A DNA stretch of 64,000 bases from positions 55,867 to 119,866 of the forward strand of contig JBDTOT010000007.1 in assembly GCA_039933105.1 (NCBI GenBank), read 5' to 3'. The notes below the pieces were generated by a model. The model searched no databases. It was not told the origin of the DNA and saw only the letters and a program-made list of their open reading frames with translations. The stretch's first letter is position 1. Every line of letters begins with the position of its first letter. Below, piece by piece: positions 27,391 to 36,100 of this stretch. The translations under genes and the position numbers were made by a program. Source of the stretch: FEN-1219 sp039933105 (lineage in GTDB: Bacteria > Pseudomonadota > Gammaproteobacteria > Steroidobacterales > Rariloculaceae).

Positions 27391-28273
27391 GTTCGTGTCC
27401 CTGGCGGAGCGCGTTGGCCGCAACGTTGTCGGCACGATCGGCTTCGGCCAACAACGTCGAGAAAGAAGGCAGATCGTTATCCCATTCGATCAACGTCGGA
27501 CGCGGGCCGAAGCGACGTAGCGCATACGCATAGAGGTCCCACGCCTGCTCAGCGATGGCGCCTGCGTGCGTATCGATCAGGATGTGTCCGCCGGGCGTTG
27601 CCTCGTCGTCCTCGCGGGTGAAGCCGCCGAGATGAATCTCGGCCACTGCGTGCGCGGGGAATGCGTCGATGTACGCATACACGTCGTAGCCCATGTTGGC
27701 AGCGCTCAAGAACGCGTTGCTCACGTCGCAGAGCAACTGGCAGCCCGTACGCGCTACGAGCTCCGCGAGAAATTCCGTTTCCGTGAGCGTCGACGTCGCA
27801 AAACCAACATAGCTCGCCGGATTCTCCACGACGTAGGGTCGCCCGAGGGCGTCCTGCACTTCGTGAACGTGCGCTGCGACGACACGCAGCGTCTCTTCGG
27901 TATATGGAAGGGGCAGCAGGTCGTTGAGGTACATGCCGCGATGCGTGGACCACGCCAAATGGCCGGATACGAGGATCGGTTTGATCTCGTCGGCGAGCCC
28001 GCGAATCCTCTTCAAGTGCTTGCGGTCCACTCCGCCGATGCTGCCGACCGATAGCCCAACGCTGTGGAGGGAGACGGAGTGCCGCCGTGCGATGTCGAGG
28101 AGCAACTCCCTCGCGTGGGGGTTCGCGAGGAAGTTCTCCGGATGAACCTCGAGCCACGCAGTCGTGGGGACGCCAGCCGCCACTTCGGCCAAGTGCGGTA
28201 AGCGCAAGCCGACGCCCGCCAAGCGGGAGCTCGTTGCACTGCGCTCGGCGCGAGTGGCGACCGCGACCCTCAC
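27374..28273 (-). CDS. bufB: BufB-like DUF692 multinuclear non-haem iron oxidase
   Basis: The 299-aa MNIO/DUF692 enzyme has a TIM barrel with metal-ligand motifs throughout: WLEVHPENF, SLHSVGLSVG, SGHLAWS, VVENPASYVGF, LCDVSNAFLSAANMG, AEIHLGGF and LIEWDNDLP. In characterised bufferin systems it converts two precursor cysteines into 5-thiooxazole groups that bind copper. The frame runs further upstream through bufA, but the GTG at 28273, three bases after the bufA stop codon, gives a standard-length protein. It is translationally coupled to bufC. Confidence 0.92.
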   Translation of the reverse strand: MRVAVATRAERSATSSRLAGVGLRLPHLAEVAAGVPTTAWLEVHPENFLANPHARELLLDIARRHSVSLHSVGLSVGSIGGVDRKHLKRIRGLADEIKPILVSGHLAWSTHRGMYLNDLLPLPYTEETLRVVAAHVHEVQDALGRPYVVENPASYVGFATSTLTETEFLAELVARTGCQLLCDVSNAFLSAANMGYDVYAYIDAFPAHAVAEIHLGGFTREDDEATPGGHILIDTHAGAIAEQAWDLYAYALRRFGPRPTLIEWDNDLPSFSTLLAEADRADNVAANALRQGHEHALAG

Positions 28274-28275
28274 CG

Positions 28276-28542
28276 CTAGGCCTTCGGTTTCAGGCTGCCG
28301 TTGACGATGCGCTCGCAGTACCCCGCCGGCACATAGACCCACGCGCGCGGGTCGGCAGTCGCCTTGGTGGTGCCGGCACACGAGTTGTTGCCCGTGGAGG
28401 CGCAATCGTTTTTGCCGGCCTTTGAGATCCCGTAACATTTCTCTGCTTTGAAGCTCGGCTCGGGGGCGGGCTGGGCCGAGACAAGCGACGGGCCGACGAT
28501 AGCGGCTGCGAGCGCCGAAGCAATAAGGATACGTTTGTTCAT
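28276..28542 (-). CDS. bufA1: BufA1-type bufferin precursor peptide (DUF2282)
   Basis: The 88-aa precursor has a Sec-type signal peptide (about residues 1-23, SLVSA before the mature part) and the four conserved cysteines of the BufA1/DUF2282 family at C36, C47, C55 and C76, in the contexts EKCYGI, NDCAST, NSCAGTT and GYCERIV. In known bufferins the central cysteines are oxidised to thiooxazoles and the exported peptide sequesters copper in the periplasm. A long (about 50 nt) leader separates it from the GTAACC-N16-CGAA promoter motif. Typical GAGCTC(T) precedes the ATG. Confidence 0.92.
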   Translation of the reverse strand: MNKRILIASALAAAIVGPSLVSAQPAPEPSFKAEKCYGISKAGKNDCASTGNNSCAGTTKATADPRAWVYVPAGYCERIVNGSLKPKA

Positions 28543-28601
28543 GAGAGCTCCTTTCGATCTGGACGATGTGGTTGCTGGTTTTCTTGACCAGTGATGGTTG
28601 G

Positions 28602-28627
28602 TTCGGTGCAGCCCGCAAAAAGGTTAC
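28602..28627 (-). promoter_or_regulatory. ECF SigF-type promoter of the bufferin operon
   Basis: On the minus strand the sequence GTAACC (28627-28622), a 16-base spacer and CGAA (28605-28602) exactly match the motif described for the Caulobacter SigF regulon, as I recall it. It lies 60 bases before the bufA start and faces it. The neighbouring ECF sigma gene is the natural candidate to read it. Confidence 0.75.
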
Positions 28628-28654
28628 GTGTGCCGTAAACTCGGTGGGCCCGCC

Positions 28655-29227
28655 ATGACAGACGAACCTTCGCCAATCGATTCCTTAGGTGAGCTCATGC
28701 GCGCTGCGCAGCGGGGCGACGGCGCGTCTTATCGGGAACTGCTGCGGACGATCACCCCGCGCGTCAGGCAAATCATCAGGCGGCAGCGCGGTTTCGCCGG
28801 CGTCGCCGAGGTGGAGGATCTTGTGCAGGACGTATTGCCTTCCGTACACACGGTGCGCGCCACCTACGACCCGGCGCGGCCCTTCGTGCCGTGGTTGCTC
28901 GCGATCGTGCGCAATCGGCTCGTCGACGGCGCGCGGCGGTACGCGCGAATCTCGCGGCGGGAGATTCACGTGAACGAAGAGGATGTAACCTTTTCCGAGC
29001 CCGCAACGAATGACGATTCGGGTGAATCGGAAGACGCGGCCGCCCTGCATGCGGCGGTGCGCGCGCTCCCGGAGGGTCAGCGCCAGGCGATCGAGCTGTT
29101 AAAACTAAAGGAGTTGTCGCTCAAAGAAGCGGCCGAGGTATCGGGCACCAGTGTGGGTGCGCTCAAGGTGGCCACACATCGCGCCATGGCAACGTTACGG
29201 CGCACGCTCGGTAAGACACGCGAATGA
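28655..29227 (+). CDS. sigF: ECF-family RNA polymerase sigma factor (SigF-like)
   Basis: The 190-aa sigma-70 ECF protein has region 2 (RELLRTITPRVRQIIRRQRGF, then EDLVQDVLPSVHTVRATYDPARPFVPWLLAIVRNRL) and region 4 (LPEGQRQAIELLKLKELSLKEAAEVSG). The ATG at 28655 is chosen over an upstream in-frame ATG because MTDEPSP gives a family-like N-terminus. It stands divergent from bufA, and its stop overlaps the start of the anti-sigma gene (ATGA). In Caulobacter the equivalent SigF controls bufferin genes in response to copper and other heavy-metal or oxidative stress. Confidence 0.93.
   Translation: MTDEPSPIDSLGELMRAAQRGDGASYRELLRTITPRVRQIIRRQRGFAGVAEVEDLVQDVLPSVHTVRATYDPARPFVPWLLAIVRNRLVDGARRYARISRREIHVNEEDVTFSEPATNDDSGESEDAAALHAAVRALPEGQRQAIELLKLKELSLKEAAEVSGTSVGALKVATHRAMATLRRTLGKTRE
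28985..29010 (+). promoter_or_regulatory. Second SigF-type promoter motif, inside the sigma gene and ahead of nrsF
   Basis: GTAACC at 28985-28990, a 16-base spacer and CGAA at 29007-29010 repeat the bufA-promoter motif exactly. It lies within codons of the ECF gene on the same strand, about 210 bases before the anti-sigma start. It could drive extra anti-sigma mRNA. The pattern fixes ten bases, so a chance hit in the whole window is unlikely, but it also sits within coding constraint. Confidence 0.5.
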
Positions 29228-29871
29228 ACACGGAAGATCTCATCGAAAACTTAGGTCAGGAGCTTCGGCCCGTCGCGCCGCTGTGGCCGCCGGGCAGGCG
29301 CGCAGCTGCGTGGTGCATTGGCGCGGCGGTGTATCTCGGCCTGCTCGTGGCTGTCATGAGCACCGCCAACGCGCGCGCCGGTGGCGCCGGCGTGGCTTTC
29401 TGGGCGTCGCAGATTGCCGCCGTTGTGATGGGGCTGCTCGCCAGCCGAGCGGCGTTCGTCTCGGTGGTTCCCGGTTTGTCGAAGCGCTCGCGGCTGTGGG
29501 CCGCGGTTGCGGTAGCGGCTCTCGTGTGGCTAGCGACACTGGTCGCCGCGTCACCGCGGGACTTCGAATGGGCTGCGGTTCTGACCACGCGCCACGAGTG
29601 GGTTTGCGTCGGCTTCATCATCATCGGCGGCGCCCCGCTCATGTGGATGTTGGCCGTGATGCTGCGTCGTGGTGCGCCACTGCATCCGGCCGCGACGGCG
29701 GCGTTCGCGGCGCTCGCGGTCGGCGCCCTGGCAAACGTCGGCGCATGTCTATCGCTGCCGCATGCGAACAGCGCGATTACGTTCGCCTGGCATGGCGGCG
29801 TGGTTCTCGCACTGGTGGCTGTGGCGGCTTTGGCCGGGCGTTTCGTGTTTGCGTGGAGCGCGGCTCGGTAG
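29224..29871 (+). CDS. nrsF: NrsF/DUF1109 family anti-sigma factor (six-helix membrane protein)
   Basis: The 215-aa protein has an N-terminal cytosolic helix (NTEDLIENLGQELRPV) and six membrane segments, the DUF1109/NrsF layout. Cysteines are present at 31, 128 and 175; in characterised NrsF, cysteines in the membrane region sense metal or oxidants and release the sigma factor. Start ATG 29224 overlaps the sigma-factor stop. It would hold SigF at the membrane until metal stress. Confidence 0.88.
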   Translation: MNTEDLIENLGQELRPVAPLWPPGRRAAAWCIGAAVYLGLLVAVMSTANARAGGAGVAFWASQIAAVVMGLLASRAAFVSVVPGLSKRSRLWAAVAVAALVWLATLVAASPRDFEWAAVLTTRHEWVCVGFIIIGGAPLMWMLAVMLRRGAPLHPAATAAFAALAVGALANVGACLSLPHANSAITFAWHGGVVLALVAVAALAGRFVFAWSAAR

Positions 29872-29882
29872 TTGCGGCACGT

Positions 29883-30071
29883 TCAGGAATCGCGAAGCAG
29901 TTTCAACGCCTCTTCGACTTTGTCGTCGGGCACCAGTAGCCGCACGCCTTCTGCGCCGCCCTCCATTCCGACTCCTATGCCGATGATCGTGGCGGGTATT
30001 TCCGCCGCGCTGAGCGTGATGCGCGCGAGGTCGGCTTCAAGACGCGTGGCGTAAGTTTTGATCGGCGTCAT
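29883..30071 (-). CDS. DUF2007 family small protein
   Basis: The 62-aa protein MTPIKTYATRLEADLARITLS... has the DUF2007 pattern: a beta strand (KTYATRLEADLARITLSAAEIPATII), then a Gly-rich turn (GMEGGAEGVRLLVPD) and a C-terminal helix (DKVEEALKLLRDS). The open frame extends upstream, but the ATG at 30071 gives the family-typical N-terminus. The family has been linked to P-II-like signalling, unproven here. It is convergent with nrsF, with ten bases between them. Confidence 0.75.
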   Translation of the reverse strand: MTPIKTYATRLEADLARITLSAAEIPATIIGIGVGMEGGAEGVRLLVPDDKVEEALKLLRDS

Positions 30072-30514
30072 GTGGCGGAGCATAGCCCCGCGTCCGATCG
30101 ACGGCCATCTACGTAGCGCTTTCGGCCGCGGCCCCGAGCTTACGCTCTGACCGATCCTTCCGTCGGCGTTCTGGTGAGTCCTCGACGCTCCCCACTTCCA
30201 CGACAGCGATGGCGAATTAGGTGTCGCATTTGGAATCCCCCGAACAGGCGATAGGCCCGATGAACCGCGTCGCGGTATTACTACCCCGGCGACATCGATG
30301 GTGCGACACGGCTGCCGGGCATGCGCAGCTCTCGGGGCAGCCGACATAACGCCTGAACGTAATTCGCAGTGCTAACGATTTCGCGACTTCGCGTTCGCTG
30401 TGCCCGGAAAAACTGTGAACGCTATCCGACAATGCGAGGTTAAGTGCGTGCATCGTACAACCATCTTGTTTCGCCCACCGACGCGATATCTGCCGCGACC
30501 GAGGTAATGCACAT
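30072..30514 (+). other. Intergenic region before the lipoprotein gene, no gene seen
   Basis: This 443-base stretch contains no frame with a plausible protein signature. It is somewhat lower in G/C at its right end, where a GAGG ribosome-binding sequence (in GAGGTAATGCACAT) precedes the next ATG. A promoter for the lipoprotein and large secreted protein must lie here, but I could not place its elements. Confidence 0.4.
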
Positions 30515-30715
30515 ATGAAAAAGCTCTCCACGTTAGTCAGCGCCCGCAATGCTTTGTTGAGCGGGCTTTTATTTGGAATGGGCGCCTTGGTGGGCTGCGG
30601 CGGTGGTTCCAGCACGCCAGCAGCGGCCGCCAATCCGGTCACGCCGCCCGCGGTGATTCAAGGCATCGCAACGCCGAGTTCGGTGGCCGTCGTCACCGCA
30701 ACGAACGCCGAATAA
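30515..30715 (+). CDS. Small lipoprotein
   Basis: The 66-aa product has a hydrophobic N-terminal segment ending in a lipobox, LVGC at about residues 25-28, followed by a Gly/Ser/Ala/Pro-rich mature part (GGGSSTPAAAANPVTPP). GAGG stands 10 bases before the ATG. It lies 20 bases ahead of the large secreted protein gene and should be co-transcribed with it. No family is recognisable; a low-complexity anchor such as this can act as a periplasmic tether. Confidence 0.6.
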   Translation: MKKLSTLVSARNALLSGLLFGMGALVGCGGGSSTPAAAANPVTPPAVIQGIATPSSVAVVTATNAE

Positions 30716-30735
30716 CCGCACTTAGGGAGACCGAT

Positions 30736-33018
30736 ATGAACGTTGCCCACATCGGGCGCGCGACGCTCGCGCTTGCCCTTCTGAATTGCTCCGCCGCGTA
30801 CGCCGACCCGCCCTCGAGCTCGGCGTACACAACCGATCCGCAGCACAGCTACGTCGAGGACGCGACTTCACGCGGCATCGGCCAGGTCAACATGATCACC
30901 TGCATCATGGCCGCACTGCGCGGTGACGCGCTCGTCAACGACGGGCCCTACACAGCGCTCGTCGACAAGACGAAGTGCGATCCGGAGGCGCGCTCGTCCA
31001 CGAGCAACGCCGATAGCACGGGGCAGACCTCCTCGTTCGTGACCGCGACGGTCAATTCGACGCGAACGTCGAACGACGAGCCGATGCGCGCGAAGGTGTG
31101 GATCGACGATCCCGAGTCCGCCGATGCCACGATCTTCGTGAACGTAAGCGCGACCGCTCCACCTTCCGCCAGCAACCCCTACGGTCAGTTCCGCGTCGAC
31201 TATTGTGGCCGCGAGGGCAGCGCCAGCGATCCGTCGTGCCTGTCCAACGGTTACCTCGAAGGCGCGCCGTCCGGCATCAGCTACTTCGAGCTCGAGCAGG
31301 GCGACGGCGGCGGCGGAACGAAGGCGCTGCGCATGACCGCGTCGAGCACGACGAGCGGCGCCGGCAGCCTGTTCATCAGCGAGGGCGGCGGCGGTAATCC
31401 GGACTCCACGTTCTCGTTCGCCTACAGCGCCGACTTGTATCGCCGTTCCGACGACGGCGGCGAGCAGTGCTTTACCCGTGACGCTCAAGATCCCGGCACG
31501 GGCATGTCCGTGTGGCGCTACGGCCTCTACGACTCCGCCACCGGCGCACGCGTCGATCGCAGCTCGGGATTCCCGATCGAATACACGCACGACGACGTGA
31601 CGTATCAGGGCTTCCTCGGCTACTGGGGCATGTCGCTTCCGTCCACCGCGCTCGAGACCCTGGTGACCGGGTCGACAGTGGACAAGGTCGACTACTCCAG
31701 CGGTAACGAGCCGACGCGTACGGCCTACTCGGTCGTGAAGGCCGGCGGCAAGCTGACCAAGTACACGCGCCACACGCGCACTCTGGCCGAGATCGACAAG
31801 ATCAAGTTCACGACGTTCGTTGGCAACGAAGCGAGCAGCTTTTTCGGCGGCGCGCAGGCGAACGCGCAGTACGAGCTCTATTGGGACGACGCCGCGGGCG
31901 CGTTCAAAGTCACCGCGGTCATGATGTGCGGCAACAACGGTTGCACGACCGAGGCACTTGGCGCCGTTCAGACAGTGGCCGCAACGTTCTGGCAGCCGCG
32001 CGGCGGCATCCAGGGCTGGTCGCAGTCACTCGGCGGCGAGGTGTTCGTCGACTTGCACAGCGTGACCACGCCGGTCGACTCGACCGCGGTCGGAGTTGCG
32101 TATCGCAGCCAGGACCTCGTGTATCCGACTGATCTGCCGGGCACGTTGCACTGCCTGCGTGATTGCCCGACGGCGGCGTCGATGGCCGCGTACTTCACGC
32201 AGGGCTCCGTTGCGCAGTCGCCATTCGCTGCGGGCACCGCCAACAACTTCCAGCCGACAGCGGCCGGTAGCGTGGTGCTCTACGGCAGCGATGCCGCCAA
32301 CGCCCTGCTGCTCGACGGCGCCGCGCAACCCGTGGTCGTGCAGGCGAGCGCGGAAGCGCTCGGCTCGTTCCCGCAGTTCATGAACGGCGTGCGCAGCGGC
32401 AAGCTGTTCGTGAACCTCGTCGACGCCGAGTGCAGCACGGGCTCCGGCACGTACTGCGAATGGAAGGTCAACGACGTCGACGTCTACTACCAGTGGGAGA
32501 CGGGTCCGAACAGCTACAACCAGTTCGCGGCCGTGAAGGACAGCAACGGCGCGTTCGTCACGTTCGAGGCGCCACTGCAGCTGAACTACCACGTGCCCAC
32601 GGGTGTGGCGTACGGCCAGTACACGGGCCAGGACATCGTGCTTCAGTACGGCGGCTTCGGTGACCTGTGGGGCATTCCGGGCGTGTGCGTTTCGCACGTC
32701 ACGAACCAGGAAGTCACCTGCAGCGATCAGAACGCGCGCTACGTGCCGTCGTTCGTGATTCCGTACGACGCTGTGACCGGCACCGCGCAGGCCGACGGGC
32801 ATACGTATCTCGTGAAGTGGCTCGATCGCGAAATCCGTTTCGCGCGTAAGTTGCTCGCGGTGTGCGATAGCGCGGGCCTGACCGTACCGACGAGCGTCAC
32901 GCTGCCGACTGCTCAGGATTTGAAGAATCCTTCGGATCCGGCGGCCGACATCTACATCGGAGTGCGCCCGATGGTGACCGACGCGCCGCGCGTCGTGCAC
33001 GGCGAGGTGAAGTACTGA
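30736..33018 (+). CDS. Large secreted protein of unknown function
   Basis: The 760-aa protein has an N-terminal Sec signal peptide (about residues 1-23, ending AAYA before DPPSS). The mature part is acidic and rich in Gly, Ser, Thr and Asp, with around 15 cysteines, several in CxxC-like or close pairs (CGNNGC, CLRDC, CSTGSGTYC), which suggests disulphide-stabilised extracytoplasmic domains. It contains many Tyr/Trp/Gly-rich beta-strand-like segments (YGLYDSATG, FLGYWGMSLP, YELYWDDAAGAF, VNDVDVYYQWETG). I see no catalytic motif and do not recognise the family. AGGGAGA precedes the ATG. Confidence 0.75.
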   Translation: MNVAHIGRATLALALLNCSAAYADPPSSSAYTTDPQHSYVEDATSRGIGQVNMITCIMAALRGDALVNDGPYTALVDKTKCDPEARSSTSNADSTGQTSSFVTATVNSTRTSNDEPMRAKVWIDDPESADATIFVNVSATAPPSASNPYGQFRVDYCGREGSASDPSCLSNGYLEGAPSGISYFELEQGDGGGGTKALRMTASSTTSGAGSLFISEGGGGNPDSTFSFAYSADLYRRSDDGGEQCFTRDAQDPGTGMSVWRYGLYDSATGARVDRSSGFPIEYTHDDVTYQGFLGYWGMSLPSTALETLVTGSTVDKVDYSSGNEPTRTAYSVVKAGGKLTKYTRHTRTLAEIDKIKFTTFVGNEASSFFGGAQANAQYELYWDDAAGAFKVTAVMMCGNNGCTTEALGAVQTVAATFWQPRGGIQGWSQSLGGEVFVDLHSVTTPVDSTAVGVAYRSQDLVYPTDLPGTLHCLRDCPTAASMAAYFTQGSVAQSPFAAGTANNFQPTAAGSVVLYGSDAANALLLDGAAQPVVVQASAEALGSFPQFMNGVRSGKLFVNLVDAECSTGSGTYCEWKVNDVDVYYQWETGPNSYNQFAAVKDSNGAFVTFEAPLQLNYHVPTGVAYGQYTGQDIVLQYGGFGDLWGIPGVCVSHVTNQEVTCSDQNARYVPSFVIPYDAVTGTAQADGHTYLVKWLDREIRFARKLLAVCDSAGLTVPTSVTLPTAQDLKNPSDPAADIYIGVRPMVTDAPRVVHGEVKY

Positions 33019-33034
33019 GTCACTGAATTCTGCA

Positions 33035-33067
33035 CGGCCGCCCGGCGCGTGAACGGCCGGGCGGCCG
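33035..33067 (+). terminator. Hairpin after the large secreted protein gene
   Basis: Two 12-bp fully complementary G/C arms (33035-33046 and 33056-33067) flank a 9-base loop, directly after the stop at 33018. No T-run follows, so it may act as a weak or Rho-assisted terminator, or as an RNA stabiliser. Confidence 0.5.
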
Positions 33068-33160
33068 AGTGGCGGCGCGCGCAAAGACTCACGTCGCCGG
33101 CTCGAGCGGGGCCGAAAGAGGCACTGGACATCCATCCAGTCCCCGGAGCATCCTAGCTTC

Positions 33161-36100
33161 ATGCTCCCCGAGTCCTTCCACCCCGCCGTCGCTGGCTGGT
33201 TTCGCAGCGCTTTCCCTGCGCCCACCGCAGTGCAGCTCAAAGCGTGGGACGCGATCGGGTCCGGTACGCACACGCTCATCAGCGCGCCCACGGGCTCGGG
33301 CAAAACACTCGCGGCGTTTCTCGGCGTCATCGATCTGCTCGCGAAGCAGGCGGCCGACGGCACGCTGCGCGACGAGACGCAGATTCTTTACGTCTCGCCG
33401 CTGAAGGCGCTGTCGAACGACATCGAGAAGAACCTGCGTGCGCCGCTCGAAGGCATCGGCCGCGAATTCGCGGCGCAGATGCTGGGCGAAGCGCCGATCC
33501 GCGCCGCCGTGCGCACGGGCGACACGCCGCAGAGCGAGCGCGCGCGCATGCGCCGCACGCCGCCGCACATTCTCGTCACGACGCCGGAGTCGCTCTACAT
33601 CCTGCTCAGCACCGAGTCGGGCAGGAAGATGCTGCGCACGGTGCGTACGGTCATCGTCGACGAAATCCACGCGCTCGCGGGCAACAAGCGCGGCGCGCAT
33701 CTGGCGCTCTCGCTCGAACGGCTCGAAGCGCTGTGTGAAAGCCCGCCGACGCGCGTCGGCATTTCCGCCACGACGAAGCCGATCGACCTGCTCACCGGGT
33801 TCCTCACCGGCGTTACCGATGCGCCGTGCATCGTCATCGACGAAGGCCATGCGCGCGAACGCGACCTCACGCTCGAGCTTACGGGCACGCCGCTCGAAGC
33901 CATCATGTCGAACGAGGTGTGGACCGAGCTGTACGACCGGCTCGCCGAGCTCACGCGCGCGCACCGCACGACGCTCGTGTTCGTGAACACGCGCCGCCTG
34001 GCCGAGCGCGCCGCGCGCCATCTGGCCGAGCGCCTCGGCGACGACGTCGTGACTTCGCATCACGGCAGCCTAGCGAAGGAGCACCGGCTGAAAGCGGAGC
34101 AGCGGCTGAAGGCCGGTGAGCTCAAGGCCCTGGTTGCGACGTCATCGCTCGAGCTCGGCATCGACATCGGCGACGTGGATCTCGTGTGCCAGCTCGGTTC
34201 GCCGCACGCCATCGCAGCGTTCCTGCAACGCGTCGGCCGTTCGGGTCACGGCATCGGCCGCGTGCCGAAAGGCCGCCTCTTTCCGCTGTCGCGCGACGAC
34301 CTGGTCGAATGCACGGCGCTGCTCGCGAGCATCCGCCGCAGCGAGCTCGACGCGATCAAGCCGCGGCCCGCGCCGCTCGACGTGCTCGCGCAGCAGATCG
34401 TGGCCGAGGTCGGTGCGCAGGAATGGACGGTGGACGCGCTGCACCAGCGCTTCACGCATGCGGCCACGTACAAGAACCTATCGCGCGACGAGTTCGTCGG
34501 CGTCGCCCGCATGCTGGCTGACGGCTTCACGACGCAGCGCGGCCGGCGCAGCGCGCATCTGCATTTCGACCGCGTGAACAACCTGCTGCGAGGCCGACGC
34601 GGCGCGTCGCTCACGGCCGTGACGAATGGCGGCGCCATCCCTGATCAGTTCGACTACGACGTGGTGCTGCTCCCGAACGAGCTGCCGGTCGGCACGCTGA
34701 ACGAGGATTTCGCCTTCGAAAGCATGCAGGGCGACATCTTCCAGCTCGGCAACACGTCGTACCGCATCGAGAAGCTCGCGGGCGGCAAAATGTTCGTCAC
34801 GGACGCGCACGGCCAGGCGCCGACGATTCCGTTCTGGCTTGGCGAGGCGCCGGGCAGGAGCGACGAGCTCTCGTCCTCGGTTGGGCAGCTGAACGACACG
34901 CTTGCCGCGCTGCTCGATGACGGTGGCCCCGCTGCCGCCATGCAGTGGCTCGTGAGCGAGCTCGGCTTGAGCGAGAGCACGGCCAAACAGCTCGTCGACT
35001 ACCTCGCCGCGGCCAAGGCTGCGCTCGGCGTGCTGCCGAGCACGAAGCGCGTGATCTTCGAGCGCTTTTTCGACGAGACGGGCGATGCGCACCTCGTCGT
35101 GCACTCATCGTTCGGCTCGCGCGTGAACCGCGCGTGGGGCCTCTCGTTGCGCAAGCGTTTCTGCCGGCGCTTCAACTTCGAACTGCAGGCCGCGGCGCTC
35201 GAGGATTCGATCGTGATTTCGCTCGGCGCCGTGCACAGCTTCGCGCTCGAGGAAGTGGTGCGGTATCTCTCGAGCAAGAGCGTACGCGACGTGCTTACCC
35301 AGGCCGTGCTCGATGCGCCGGTGTTCGGCGTGTACTGGCGCTGGAACGCTAGCACGGCGCTCGCGGTGCGCCGATTTCGCAACGGCAGGAAGCAACCGGC
35401 GCAGTTCCAGCGCATGGACGCGGAAGACCTGCTCTCCACGGTATTTCCGGATCAGCTCGCGTGCGCCGAGAACCTCACGGGCGGCCACCGCGACATTCCC
35501 GATCATCCGCTCGTGAAGCAGACGCTCGAGGACTGCCTCACGGTGAACATGGACGTCGAAGGCCTCGTGCGGCTACTCGAGCGCATCGAAGCGGGCGAGG
35601 TCGAGGTCGTGTGCCGCGAGCTCACGAGCCCGTCGCCGCTCGCGCAGGAGATCTTGGGAGCGAAGCCGTACGCGTTCCTCGACGACGCGCCGGCCGAGGA
35701 GCGGCGCACGCTGGCCGTGCAGTCGCGCCGGTACATGACACCCGAGCAGGCAGCCGAGCTCGGTTCGCTCGACGCCGAAGCCATCGCGCGCGTCCGCGAG
35801 GAAGCGTGGCCGCAGGTCCGCAGCGCCGACGAGCTGCACGACGCGCTGGTGCTGCTCGGCTTCGTGACGGCGGCGGAGGGCGCGCCGTGGGTCGCCGAAT
35901 TCGAACGGCTGCGCGCCGATGGCCGTGCAACGACGGCCAGCCTCCCGGACGCTGACCCCGTGTGGGTCGCGGCGGAGCGGCTCGCGGAGCTTAAGCTCGC
36001 GCTGCCGGGCGTTGTCGTGGCGCAGGATCTCGCCGCTCTCGCGAGCGACGCGGCGGATCGCGACACCGCGCTGCGCGAGCTCGTACGCAGCCGATTCGAA

